Below are positions 22,158 through 32,159 of a stretch of 64,000 nt of DNA, in pieces (the stretch's first letter is position 1; each line of letters begins with the position of its first letter). The stretch spans positions 42,900,709-42,964,708 of the forward strand of contig OX328125.1 in NCBI GenBank assembly GCA_946811695.1, in the 5' to 3' direction. A program made the translations under genes and the position numbers. Origin of the DNA: Gonocerus acuteangulatus (Eukaryota; Arthropoda; Insecta; Hemiptera; Coreidae). The notes beneath the pieces are model-generated. The model searched no databases, was not told the DNA's origin, and saw nothing but the letters and a program-made list of their open reading frames with translations.

Positions 22158-23075
22158 CCTAGGGATACTGAGGATTGATAAAGAGACGGGAAACGGAGGG
22201 AGGGGATGCAGTAGATAAAGGCTCACTCCTAGGGATACTGAGGATGGATAAAGAGAAGGGAAACGGAGGGAGGGGACGCAGTAGGTAAAGGGTCACTCCT
22301 AGGGACACTGAGGATAGATAAAGAGAAGGGAAACGGAGGGAGGGGATGCAGTAGATAAAGGCTCACTCCTAGGGATACTGAGGATAGATAAAGAGAAGGG
22401 AAACGGAGGGAGGGGACGCAGTAGGTAAAGGGTCACTCCTAGGGATACTGAGGATAGATAAAGAGAAGGGAAACGGTGGGAGGGGATGCAGTCGATAAAG
22501 GCTCAACTCTTAGGGATACTGAGGATAGATAAAGAGAAGGGAAACGGAGGGAAAGGATGCAGTAGGTAAAGGGTCATACCTAGGGATACTGAGGGTAGAT
22601 AAAGAGAAGGGAAACGGAGGGAAAGGATGCAGTAGGTAAAGGGTCACTCCTAGGGATACTGAGGGTAGATAAAGAGAAGGGAAACGGAGGGAGGGGATGC
22701 AGTAGGTAAAGGGTCACTCCTACGGATACTGAGGATAGATAAAGAGAAGGGAAACGGAGGGAGGGGATGCAGTAGATAAAGGCTCACTCCTAGGGATACT
22801 GAGGGTAGATAATGAGAAGGGAAACGGAGGGAGGGGATGCAGTAGGTAAAGGGTCACTCCTACGGATACTGAGGATAGATAAAGAGAAGGGAACCGGAGG
22901 GAGGGGATGCAGTAGATAAAGGCTCACTCCTAGAGATACTGAGGGAGGGGATGCAGTAGGTAAAGGGTCACTCCTAGGGATACTGAGGGAGGGGATGCAA
23001 GAGGTAAAGGGTCACTCCTAGGGATACTGAGGATAGATAAAGAGAAGGGAAACGGAGGTAGGGGATGCAGAGATG
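22158..23075. repeat. 70-bp minisatellite with alternating subunits
   Basis: About 13 units beginning cctagggatactgagg and containing agagaagggaaacggaggg. Units alternate between a gtagataaaggctcact type and a gtaggtaaagggtcact type over much of the array, i.e. a 140-bp higher-order period. Two units near 22940-23030 have internal deletions. 70 is not a multiple of 3, so the array is non-coding. Confidence 0.95.
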
Positions 23076-23134
23076 TGAACATTCCACTCTCGCTGAAGGT
23101 AACGGGTCACTGGCCTAGTTGGCCTTCTCCACCT

Positions 23135-23256
23135 TTATAGTCTTTCTTCGTCTTCCCGTACCAGCTGCAACATCTTATGGAGATCGGAACAATCAATGGA
23201 GAGATAGCGTTTGCTTTCATCATCAATGTAACTGTTCTCCTTCAAGCATTGCACTT
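23135..23256 (-). CDS. Candidate terminal exon, protein unknown
   Basis: On the minus strand a frame free of low complexity reads VQCLKENSYIDDESKRYLSI, then DCSDLHKMLQLVREDEERL and a TAA stop (23135-23137). A plausible acceptor (tctttaaattccacag) precedes it at 23257, so the exon would encode 39 residues entered at phase 1. The frame stays open upstream to about 23328, so the true boundary is uncertain. The alternation of charged and hydrophobic residues suggests an amphipathic helix near the C-terminus. The 70-bp minisatellite would lie in or just past its 3' UTR. No family recognised. Confidence 0.4.
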
Positions 23257-23329
23257 CTGTGGAATTTAAAGAAGTAATTTTAAAAAGTTAGATTGGGTTT
23301 TGGTGTAATATCTTTTTGTATTTTATGTC

Positions 23330-24580
23330 AACAATGTACAACAAATCTCAAAGTCGGGAAGCAAAAAACAACAAACACATAGAAACTAAAAATGCCAATT
23401 GTGAATGACGTTCGTGCGCCCGCACAATTACTGAAGAATAAGTAATACTATGGAGATTAACAATTGGACACTCTGTACTTACTCAATCATATTTAATGAC
23501 AAAGATAGAACAACCTATTTGCAGACAATGATTGTCATACTGACAGTGAAAGAATGCAAAACAAGAATACATCCACAAATACTTTGTGAATAAAAGAAAT
23601 TACTGCCGGCTGTTTGTCCTTTTATTAACAGTATATTAATATTTTGAAGACACCATAACTTACACATAGCTATTTAAAGCCAGTATCAGTTCTGAATGGT
23701 AATCTGAAGCCTTAGTTAAAATGGGAGAAGAATATCTTCAATATGATAATTTTTCTTTTTTTTTTACTCTTTTTACTTTAATTTTCTTTATTTTACTAGG
23801 GCAGAAATTGTACAGTAAGCTTATAATTTTAAAAATAACGGATTATAAAAGAAGCCACTTCCCATATAAACAAGTAAGAAAGCGCGACAGCGATACTGAT
23901 GAATTGAGACTGGAGTACATCACTCTCGTTGTGCGAACGGTTTATTAAAATAAATAAATAAATCATTAAGAATTATGATATTCGACCCCTTGAATATTTT
24001 ATGACATATAGTAGACAAGAAAATTTTTCGTCTTCCTTTTTTTAAGAAATTATTGAATAAATGGGTCTGTAACTCCACATCTAAACTAAACATGAAACAC
24101 ATTAAGAGAACAAATTGACATTTCTCCTTGGGGAATCCTAACATTAATGGTGCCAAATGTCTTTGCTGAGTGAAAGCCGGATGCGTCTGCCTTGTGACCT
24201 TCAAGTATCTGTCTAGCTTTTAGGCCTTCAATGTAAAAAGAAATCAAGAAAGAACATTTTCCCTGGTAATTTCAACTCTCTATATCCTATGTAAATACTT
24301 GATTTATATTAACTAATATTAATATTAAGTCTACGTACCTAGTTTAAGTCAAAGTACTACTAATCTTATATTTTCATCCTGAGGACGTAATCGCAAGTAG
24401 AAATCTCAAATTATGGGTTTTGCTAGAAAACATGTGCAAAATATGTTTATTGACTGTTTCCCGGTTCCAGTGAGTGAAAATCAATAACAAATGTGAGAAA
24501 TGCTATTTCGTTTCTTGGTTGCTGATCTGTTAGAACTATAAATCCTAATTTCAATACAGGACAGAGCTGTTAATAAATAT
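23330..24580. other. AT-rich sequence, nothing recognised
   Basis: Only short open frames; the 75- and 94-codon frames overlapping at about 23920-23948 have no recognisable domains. Confidence 0.4.
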
Positions 24581-24582
24581 AG

Positions 24583-25260
24583 TATACTAGCTACTACCCG
24601 ACGTGCCATGATACAACTACATTCTGCATCTAGAAAAGCAAAAATAAATTAGAAACCAAATAAGTAATATTAAAATCTAATAACGCAAATCTGTAACTGT
24701 TTGGGTTCAGTTTCCAACCCGTGACCTCCGAACGGTGAGTCCTAGACGATTTTGAACAAACTGACAGACAAACTGCTGATAGACGATTTTGACCTAGCCT
24801 GTGACACTTAAGACCTACCTCTGTGCCAAGTTTGGTCAAAATCGGTCAAACGGTGTGGAGTTATTTAAGGAACAAACATACACGAAGGAAAGTCGTCAAA
24901 GAAAAATAGGCAATCTATGAGAAATGGATTCCCTTACCTAAAAGAGAAATTCTTAGAAGCTTACGGAGAAAGGGATTTCGAGGTAAGAGGTCTTTGGTTC
25001 GAGGCAAGAGGTGCCATTCTGTGCTTCCTAGACGATTTCAACCTAGTCTATAACACTCCCCCAAAGATGTCCCTTTCTATATCTATGCACTCCCCGTATC
25101 AATACCTACCTGTGTGCCAAGTTTGGTCAAAATCGGTCAAACGATTTGTATAAGGAACAAACATACAGGCAGATAGCTAGTAGACGTTTTTGATCAAGCC
25201 TTCGAGATTCCCCAGTTCTGATCTACCAGTGTGCCAAGTTTGGTCAAAATCGATGCTGAA
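24583..25260 (+). repeat. Repeat family J (tandem ccaagtttggtcaaaatcgg units)
   Basis: Starts tatactagctactacccg and contains repeated blocks with gtgtgccaagtttggtcaaa and ataaggaacaaacatacac. Similar multi-unit copies lie at 27480-28015 and 47121-47960, and inverted at 52140-52375. Family unclassified; copies end in a ttttttatatataggta-like terminus at 28000-28015. Confidence 0.7.
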
Positions 25261-25730
25261 ATTTTGATTTAGTCTGTAATGATTTCTTGTGTAATGATCA
25301 CGGGTGAAGGTGCCATGCCTTTTTTGATTACTTTATTAAATAATGTAATATATGGCAACACTGATGTGAAGAAATTTTATTGTTTGTTAGTTGTTCTATT
25401 CGTTAATCTTCTATTTGGTTTGTTATCTTTAATACGATTAAGATCGTTTGCCCCGAAAGAATGATGCTTCTTAATCTTGAACTTGAATTTACTTTCCGGG
25501 TCACAGGTTAGACTCCTTTTCCCAGGATCTCTAGGCCTCCCGGGGATGCGTTAGGACGGAGGAAACGAATGTAGATAAGGCAAGTCTGCTTTTCTTATCT
25601 TCATTTTTCCCCTAACCTTGTACTCTCTTACCTTTATTTACCTTACAATAAGTACCATTGGAATGGCAGTAGAAGTGAACTATCCTACCTCATGATTGTA
25701 TGTCATGGAATAACTTTTACTGAGAATTGA

Positions 25731-25732
<2 letters not shown>
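25261..25732. other. Unclassified sequence
   Basis: No gene recognised. Confidence 0.3.

Positions 25733-25794
<62 letters not shown>
25733..25794. repeat. (TA)n microsatellite
   Basis: Uninterrupted TA run of about 60 bp. Confidence 0.95.
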
Positions 25795-25798
<4 letters not shown>

Positions 25799-25804
25799 GA
25801 AATG

Positions 25805-25937
25805 AAGTTAACGAATGACTTCGTGCCTACGGTTATGGGTTCGATTGCCACAATGGTTGGTGGCGTTTCTTAAAAAAAGAAACAAAAAAATAAGAACGCT
25901 CAGGCCTATCGTCGTTAGATAAGGGACGTTAAAATTT
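25805..25937 (+). mobile_element. tRNA-derived SINE, family 2, diverged
   Basis: Contains gggttcgattgccac (B box), ggtggcgtttctt, an A-rich linker and the end ggacgttaaaatttc, in the order seen in better copies at 35725 and 42083. Confidence 0.6.
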
Positions 25938-26078
25938 CAAGATATTAATCCTTATTTTTTATGCAAGCGTCAAGTAACATTAATATAGATTTTGTAAGGC
26001 TCTCTTGGGACATGCTTAAAGCACGCCTCCTTGTTTCTTCCAAACAGGCGTTGCCTGTGCTCTTGAAATTAAAAAGAT

Positions 26079-26303
26079 TATATCGCACTAGTATTTCTAA
26101 AGTGACACAACTACAAATAAAACTCAACTGAATATGTATCATTCGCCTATGTAGGGGGAATATCATTAAGACAGGAAGAGTGATACAAGTGCGAACAAGC
26201 TCTGAAGCTAGGTACATGCAGTTTTGATGGTTGATAAAGAAATAGTTACCAATTTCTTTCATAGTCATAACTGAAAAACGCCGATTTTTGAATTGTGTCA
26301 GCC
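26079..26303 (+). mobile_element. MITE (tatatcgcactagta family), right end lost
   Basis: Left terminus atcgcactagtatttctaaa and interior (cctatgtagggggaa, agctctgaagct) match the complete copy at 28634-28891, but the right inverted terminus is missing. Overlaps an apparent 128-codon minus-strand frame that is not a gene. Confidence 0.65.
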
Positions 26304-26475
26304 GATGTGTTATTTGGATTGATTCTGTCACCTATTTGTATCTATTAAATTTTGTATTAGTTTAAGACATTCATAATTTGACTTGGAACCTGACCCACCC
26401 TAAAGCTAGTGGCTTGATTTAAAATTATTCCCGTTTTACTTTCACACCTATTCTTCCGACCAATTATTGCCACTT

Positions 26476-26711
26476 CATGGGTGTATATAAGGGGGATGAG
26501 GAGGCTGCAATTTTGATTTCATCGGTAAAAATATGTCATAAAAACCTTAAAAATAAATAAATTAAGATCACTTAGTTCAGAAAAAATATATTTTTGTGTG
26601 TGTAATAGCGTTTTACTTAGTTAACTTCCAAGTTCTAGATTGTTAGTCTTCCATACCCCCGTAATGCTCCTAGCCTCCCCCCCCCCCAATTATTTCCTAT
26701 TTACGACCATG
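26476..26711. mobile_element. hAT-like MITE, family H, full-length
   Basis: Termini catgggtgtatataa and tatttacgaccatg are inverted relatives; flanking octamers tgccactt and cgccaatt agree at 6 of 8 positions. Interior matches copies at 13073 and 36458. Confidence 0.8.
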
Positions 26712-26901
26712 CGCCAATTTTCAAACCAGGATTGATCTCTATTCTCTTTCCCATTATCTACAAAGTCTCATGATTCCAGTCGCACCACATGGGTGCACCA
26801 AAAATATATTCTACATTTTAATTTGAGGGTGCTTTTTTAGGCATTTCCGAGTTTCAAGAATTATCTTTCATTTTCGTTCCTTTACTTCTTGTGACCATAT
26901 C

Positions 26902-27087
26902 TCAAGTTGTGACTGCTCTGATGAAGTGTTCCATCATAGGATTCCCGTTAGCGGGCTGATGATCTAGAATGTTGTACTCCAAGTGCAGCGATCTGCCATG
27001 ATAATCCATCAATATATGCTGGTATTTGCTGCTAAGACTCCTCGGGGTGACTGGCCTATCGTGAATAGACCATTGTCTTATTCCCTT
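26902..27087 (-). other. Coding-like open frame, unknown protein
   Basis: A 61-codon minus-strand frame ends at a TGA (26902-26904) and reads IRQWSIHDRPVTPRSLSSKY, then MDYHGRSLHLEYNILDHQPA and MMEHFIRAVTT. Amino-acid use is balanced (Trp, His, Pro, Tyr well distributed) and quite unlike translated AT-rich DNA. A stop lies directly upstream and the AG there (ctgaaag) is a weak acceptor, so this could be a terminal exon or a transposon or pseudogene relic. I recognise no family. Confidence 0.3.
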
Positions 27088-27479
27088 TCAGCTACCTCCA
27101 CGAATTTACCTTAGTACACCATTGTCTACTCTTCATCCATAGAATCGCTTAAACGCACTCAAGGCTAATGTTACCATCTCCCGTACTTCTGCTGTCTATG
27201 ATGAATAGATAGAATGGCTTTTTCAGATTCGAGCACTTTGCGATGACACGTCCATTTGAGGACGAGAAAATCGCTTGAAGTTTTATTAAAGCGATAATTG
27301 AAAACTCAAAGTCATTCAAAAAAAAAAAAAAAAAAAAATTCTTATTGGGAATATTATGATATTTTTGTTGTTGAATATGCATCATATATAGTGCTATAAA
27401 TGATGACTCAATTGTTCTTTTCATAGATAGATAGAAATGTTATTGGTTTTCAGAAAATGCATGCCATCCTACACTTACT

Positions 27480-28015
27480 CTCTGCATCTACAAAAAAAAA
27501 AAAAAAAAAAAAAAAAAAATGAAAATTAGAAACCATATAAGTAATATTAATATATAATAACCCAAATCTGTAATTTTTCGGATTCACAGTTTCAAAACCG
27601 TGACCTCTGAACTATAAGTCCTAGACGATTTTAACCTAGCACATGACACCCCCGCATCATGTCCAGGCTGTACGCCCAGTTTGATCAAAATCAGTCAAAC
27701 GGTTTGGATTTGTATAAAGAACACACATACATGGAGACAGCTGATAAACGTTTTTGCCTTAGCCTATGACAATCCCCGTAAGAAGACCAACCTGTGAGCC
27801 AAGTTTGGTCAAAATCGGTGTGGATTTGCATAAGGAACCAACAAACAGACCGACAGCTGATAGACGTTTTTGACTTTGTGTACGACACTTCCCGGGATCA
27901 AGATCTACCTGTGTGCCAAGTTTGATCAAAATCGGCCAAACGGTGTCGATTTGTATAAGGAACAAACAGATGGACAAACGGACAAACAGGCATGTGATTT
28001 TTTATATATAGGTAT
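27480..28015 (+). repeat. Repeat family J, copy with ~125-bp tandem units
   Basis: After a 29-nt poly(A) (27491-27519), blocks with gccaagtttggtcaaaatc and gtataaggaacaaac recur at about 27670, 27795 and 27910. Ends ttttttatatataggta. Confidence 0.75.
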
Positions 28016-28425
28016 AGCTTCATTTTGAATGTTATTTTACTAGTTTTATGAAAAGAAAAGAAAACATATGGCCGCTAAGGGCAATTTATATTTTGGTTCT
28101 TATTAGGAAATTTAGGTAATACTGTGTTTGCATATATTTACCGGGTGACCTAGAAGAATCTTGGGGAAAGGAAGCCATCGTATGACCCAGAAAGTAAATG
28201 CAAGTTCAAGATTTAGAAGGATACTTTTTAATGAGGCAGACGCTCTTAAACGTAAACGCATTTACAACAAGGAACTAAGTAGAACCTACCTAAGGTTAAC
28301 CAGTAAAAAACTAACAAAAAATAACTTTACTTTCTTTAGATCTGTGATGGCATAATTTAAATCCTGCTCAGAAGTAGATACTGTGATCTACCCGATTTCA
28401 GATCCGACTAACTATTTTTAGTCTT
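28016..28425. other. Unclassified sequence with a coding-like 64-codon frame
   Basis: The frame 28161-28355 (+) is basic (RFRRILFNEADALKRKRIYN) and could be a relic of a DNA-binding transposon protein, but I recognise no family and see no splice context. Confidence 0.2.
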
Positions 28426-28427
28426 GG

Positions 28428-28602
28428 GGGGTCTCCCGTGGTCTAGTGGCTAGCGCCTTAGATTCATGAGAGGGAGATGGTGGGTTCGATCCCCACCGGC
28501 GACAGGAATTTTCTCATCTCAGGGCTTGTTGAGAAAATTCCTGGCTGCACCCTGGATGTCGGCGCTAATGGCCAAGATTTTCGATGCGCCGTTAAAAAAA
28601 AA
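28428..28602 (+). mobile_element. tRNA-derived SINE, family 1, diverged copy
   Basis: A box gtggtctagtggctagcg, B box gggttcgatcccc, body hairpin and ggcgctaatggccaag 3' segment with an A tail. No clear target duplication. Confidence 0.85.
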
Positions 28603-28633
28603 GTATTAATTTGTTTCTTATTTTGACAGGGTA

Positions 28634-28891
28634 TATATCGCACTAGTACTTCTAAAGTGACACAAATAAAAAAAAAACTAAAATGAAAATGTGTACCTAA
28701 CTCTTGCCTATGTAGGGGGAAAGCATTAAGACAAGAAGAGTGAAAGAAGTGTTTTCTGGTGTACAAGCTCTGAAGCTTCGTACATACAGTTTTCAAGGCT
28801 GATAAAGAGATATTTACCATGTTTTTCATAGACATAACTGAAAAACACCCATTTTTGAGTTGTGTCTCTTTAGAAATACTAGTGAGATATA
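28634..28891. mobile_element. MITE with ~32-bp TIRs
   Basis: Left end atcgcactagtacttctaaa and the right end (to about 28891) are inverted copies over roughly 32 bp. Interior shared with the truncated copy at 26079. TA-rich flanks fit Tc1/mariner-type insertion but an exact TSD is uncertain. Confidence 0.75.
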
Positions 28892-28899
28892 TTAACAAT

Positions 28900-29955
28900 G
28901 ATGTGAAGAGTAAATGAGCCTAATTAGTTTGTTTTATTTTATTTTTATTATAAAGCATCTCTTAATAAGGAGCGGACGTCAAGTAGGAAGGGAGATTAAG
29001 TCACTTCCACTTCTAGTTACCTTGTGCCATTTAGGCGTCTAAAATTTCGCTTTTCTTGGACTTTTCATTGGAGTAGATGTTTAATTTTTTTTACTAGTAA
29101 AATTAGTTTATACATTTAACTTACCAGCTAATAAATAAATAAATAACTTACCAGCAAGAATTTGTTGAAAAACGATTAACCATTCCCTTTCAGGATTTCC
29201 TAGGAGGAAAAGGATTAAGTATATGGTACACGCTAAGATGCCGAGATTAACAATCACTGAATATTTTCGCATTCTGAAGAATTTTTATGTAAAGATAAGT
29301 AAATGTTCAGAGAGTTTGATGATATAAAAAAGGGAGCAGAGGGTGTGTGAGGTGGAGGTTAAAGCTTGCCGGTCATCGGTTCTGACCAATCAGCTGTGAC
29401 CTCCCTCCCTTTGTCAGCACCAATACAACGCTTCCATTTATCCCTAAATGATGCCGATATATTTAAAAATAATTACACCTCGCTAAAGACTCATTATATG
29501 ATCAATTACGGTATATGCTGCTTATTATTTAACTGGAAAAAATTAATTATCAGTTTGTCTTTATGGCAATTGAGAAGATGCAATAAATAAATACCCCGTT
29601 CATTCTGTTTAAACAGCTGCCTGAATAATCCTTATTGTTATTTATTTATTTTGAATTTCTATTCAATTACACTGTTCTGCAAAAAAAAACTTTTCTCCCC
29701 TCCCTTGAACATTTTTGCCTGTTTCTCATGTTTTCAGGTGTGCTGAGTCCGAATCTGAACTCAGTATAGTTTTATCACCGTCTGATTTTGAGAGAAAAGA
29801 GGAGAAACTTGGAAAAAATGAAAAATTGTATTTGAAAATTATTGTCTTTATTATAACAGATTTTTTTTCTTTTTCAACGGTACAATATAATTAATTGAAT
29901 CCTGCATGCTATCAGGTATAAAACTAGATATGACACAACTCAAAAAATATACACA
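28900..29955. other. Unclassified sequence with promoter-like words
   Basis: Contains gatataaaaaagg at about 29322 and gaccaatcagctg at about 29386 (TATA-like and CCAAT-like), but in an order that does not make a plus-strand core promoter and with no downstream gene. Confidence 0.25.
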
Positions 29956-29960
29956 CATCG

Positions 29961-30230
29961 TCAATGAGTATTTTTTTTTCTTTTGTACTCTTCCTCCTCT
30001 GTCTCCCGCTGTAGTGTCCAGCAGTAATCCGCCAGCATCTTCTCATTCCATTTGCCAGTATATCTTTTTTCCATTCTGGATATGTCTTGGTGGAATCATT
30101 CTCCATGTTCGTCCGAAACTGCACCCAAATTTGGGGAGAAAATGTCTAGGTGACTATGCAGGAAATGTATTTTTAAGGACATATTGCATCCCAATGTTTT
30201 ATATGAAGTAAGCAGTTCTTGGACTATTTT
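29961..30230 (-). pseudogene. C-terminal fragment of an arthropod transposon-type protein
   Basis: Minus-strand frame from 30230 to a TGA at 29961 reads LGCNMSLKIHFLHSHLD, then NLGAVSDEHGE, an in-frame TGA stop (30096-30098), then FHQDISRMEKRYTGKW and MLADYCWTLQRE. I associate this combination (IHFLHSHLD, SDEHGERFHQDI, ADYCW) with a multicopy, transposon-like protein family of arthropod genomes. The stop replaces the Arg expected before FHQD, so the copy is dead. Upstream of 30230 the sequence changes to a poly-G/C tract that may mark a truncated or spliced boundary. Confidence 0.6.
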
Positions 30231-30930
30231 GGGGGGGGGGGAGTTGGGGCATTGAGGGTGAAAGGGGGGCAGGTAAGGATTTGAATGAAAAGGATACCAC
30301 CATAAAAGAGAAAGGAAGGTCATTCCCCAGGACATGGAAGATCCAGGTAGAGACCAAATCCCTGCCTCAAGATCAAAAACTGAAAAAACACTTTTGGCCA
30401 TATTTCTTCAACCACTTGTAATATTCCCATCAAATTTTTTTTCGTTCAAATATACTTCATTGCGCTCAAAATCATCGGGCTTTTGAATTTTTTTCACTAT
30501 GTTTTGATGCCAAAAAAAATTCGTCAAATTTACAAAAAACTCACATTTTTGGATAAAAAACTAGAATTTCTCAAGAAACTGTGCGTGATAGACAGAATCT
30601 GACTTCAAATTCGTGTTCAGCACATTTGAAAACAGTAAGAAAGCATGTTTTGGTTTGAAGGAGGATTTTCGTGCAGAACAGTGTTATTGAAAGATTGATT
30701 ACATAGACATGAATCTACATTAGGTGGGATATTGTTGTAGTACCCACTAGACTGATTTAGTTTATATTTCTTAGTAAATACATCATTCTACAGTTGGTTT
30801 CTAGGCTACTAGCGTTTCAGTCGACGGGTGGGGTTGAGGGGGGTGTGCTGGGAGGATAGAGTTTATTAAGGAGTTAGGATGCCCGTGTAAGTTCGAATGG
30901 AATTTGCGGTAGAGGGGTATTTAAAACGTT
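30231..30930. other. Unclassified sequence
   Basis: A poly-G tract (30230-30241) and moderately GC-rich DNA to 30400, then AT-rich DNA. No gene recognised. Confidence 0.3.
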
Positions 30931-30934
30931 TCTT

Positions 30935-31065
30935 TTAAATATTTCTTTCAGCACTTTGTGGTTGCACTCATGAAAGGATTCTCGAAAACTTTTCATCTAA
31001 TCTTTATCGACTCTTATCTTCTAGAATAGCGAAAATGACCCCCCATTTAAATTTATATTCTAGCG
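30935..31065 (-). repeat. Repeat family E, right-end fragment
   Basis: Reverse complement of the family E right part: gcactttgtggttgc, actcatgaaaggattc and gaaaatgacccccc correspond to the block ending the copies at 7290 and 20605. Confidence 0.65.
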
Positions 31066-31086
31066 GCACTGGAATGTTAAAGCTTG

Positions 31087-31214
31087 GTTGCTAAGGAAGT
31101 TCACATCACCCCTATCCTGGCTAGAAAAGGGTGGTAACCTATAGATAACCCGTCCTAAAATTCGTAGTTAATAATAAATGGACGTTAAAATTTAAATAAA
31201 AAAAAAAAAAAAAA
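31087..31214 (+). mobile_element. SINE family 2, 3' part with poly(A)
   Basis: catcacccctatcctggct, ggtggtaacctatagataac, ccgtcctaaaattcgtag and ggacgttaaaatttaaat are the body and 3' end, ending in about 15 A. The tRNA-like head is missing (5' truncation). Confidence 0.75.
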
Positions 31215-31740
31215 TGTATACATTTTGAAGGGAGGCCAGAGTTATGAATGTTTACCTCGGTGTGAATTGTTTTTTTTTTGTTTGGGCACGCCTTAAGCCC
31301 CCTCCCCCCCCCCAAAAAAAAAATTCAGTCCGAGGTAAACTTTTGAATTTGTTCTATCGATTAAAGTACTTGGAGGTTTCTTTCACGTATCATCTCTTGT
31401 ATTGGCAAATATTTTTGGTTGAAAATATGGTACACTTAATACACCAACTCATACTACTTTTTTGGAGTGTAGGATGGTAAGGCGTTTTTTGGGGGTTTTA
31501 GGAGGGGATATTTCTCGCTTTTTGGGGAAGGGAGTGTTTCTTTGTGGGGGGAGGAACTTGGCAACTATTAAACCTTTATGGTTTTTTTTTGGGATGCTTA
31601 CATTCTGCAGTGTACATTTGTAAATATTTCAGTTGTTTTTTGTTTACGGTGCACCTACACCTAGGTTATTAGCTCCGGGCTAACTATAGGTTAGATAAAG
31701 AAATGTTTAAAAAGTAACCTAAATCGGGCATTATAGAGCA
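31215..31740. other. Unclassified sequence with poly-C/A and poly-G patches
   Basis: 31641-31676 resembles the SINE family 1 3' segment (ggtgcacctacacctaggt on the minus strand). Nothing else recognised. Confidence 0.3.
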
Positions 31741-31768
31741 CTCTTCCTGAGGACTTCATTCTCAGAAG

Positions 31769-31812
31769 AAGCCCTGAGGAAGCCGGTAGAAAGGCTGGCG
31801 AAATATCGGTTA
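31769..31812 (+). ncRNA. Hammerhead-ribozyme-like motif 3
   Basis: agcc, CUGAGGA (31774-31780), stem II agcc...ggcu, GAAAU (31800-31804), auc, then ggtt. The first agcc can pair with ggtt (stem I, with a G-U), leaving the cleavage dinucleotide UC. Position 7 of the core tolerates G. An upstream cctgagg at 31745 may be a second degenerate copy. Confidence 0.6.
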
Positions 31813-31887
31813 TTTCCAAGTCGACACGGTCATATCTAGAAGACTCTAAAACATTAAAATACTTTATTGCTTTAAAGAAAAAACAAT

Positions 31888-32112
31888 TTAAGCAAAAATA
31901 ATACCCTTAGATGTTTCTGATAGTGAAGTGGATGCGAAATATTTCCTAAAACCTCCTGTTCCTTTAGAAAGGTTTTGCCATATGCCTGCGGTTGAAGGTT
32001 TTCCTTTCTGGCGACTGGCCAACTCTTGGTCATCAATTTGCCCTGACCGAACCTTTAAGTCATCCGACTCGTTACAAAACCTCCATTTGGCATCTTCCAG
32101 CTCTCCATCAAA
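31888..32112 (-). other. Coding-like open frame, unknown protein
   Basis: Minus-strand frame reads FDGELEDAKWRFCNESDDLK, then VRSGQIDDQELASRQKGKPS and GIWQNLSKGTGGFRKYF, ending in TAA at 31888. It is acidic and charged and looks like genuine protein. Upstream of a TAA (32113-32115) the same frame reads SLRSTTDDVPS, so the segment appears to be a decayed or spliced coding sequence. No family recognised. It lies just beside hammerhead motif 3. Confidence 0.3.
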
Positions 32113-32159
32113 TTAACTAGGAACATCATCTGTGGTCGATCGTAAAGATTCTTCGGTTT

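Noticed and set aside
22158..23075. CRISPR array
   Set aside because: Tandem 70-bp units without unique spacers, in a eukaryotic context.
26918..26935. Another hammerhead motif (ctctgatgaagtg)
   Set aside because: CUGAUGA is present but no GAAA arm or pairing stems follow.
28464..28898. 144-codon minus-strand open frame
   Set aside because: Made of translated SINE and MITE sequence; the same residues appear in the unrelated frame at 25945-26331, which covers the sister MITE.
29320..29400. Promoter with TATA and CCAAT boxes
   Set aside because: The order is wrong for the plus strand and no gene follows on either strand.
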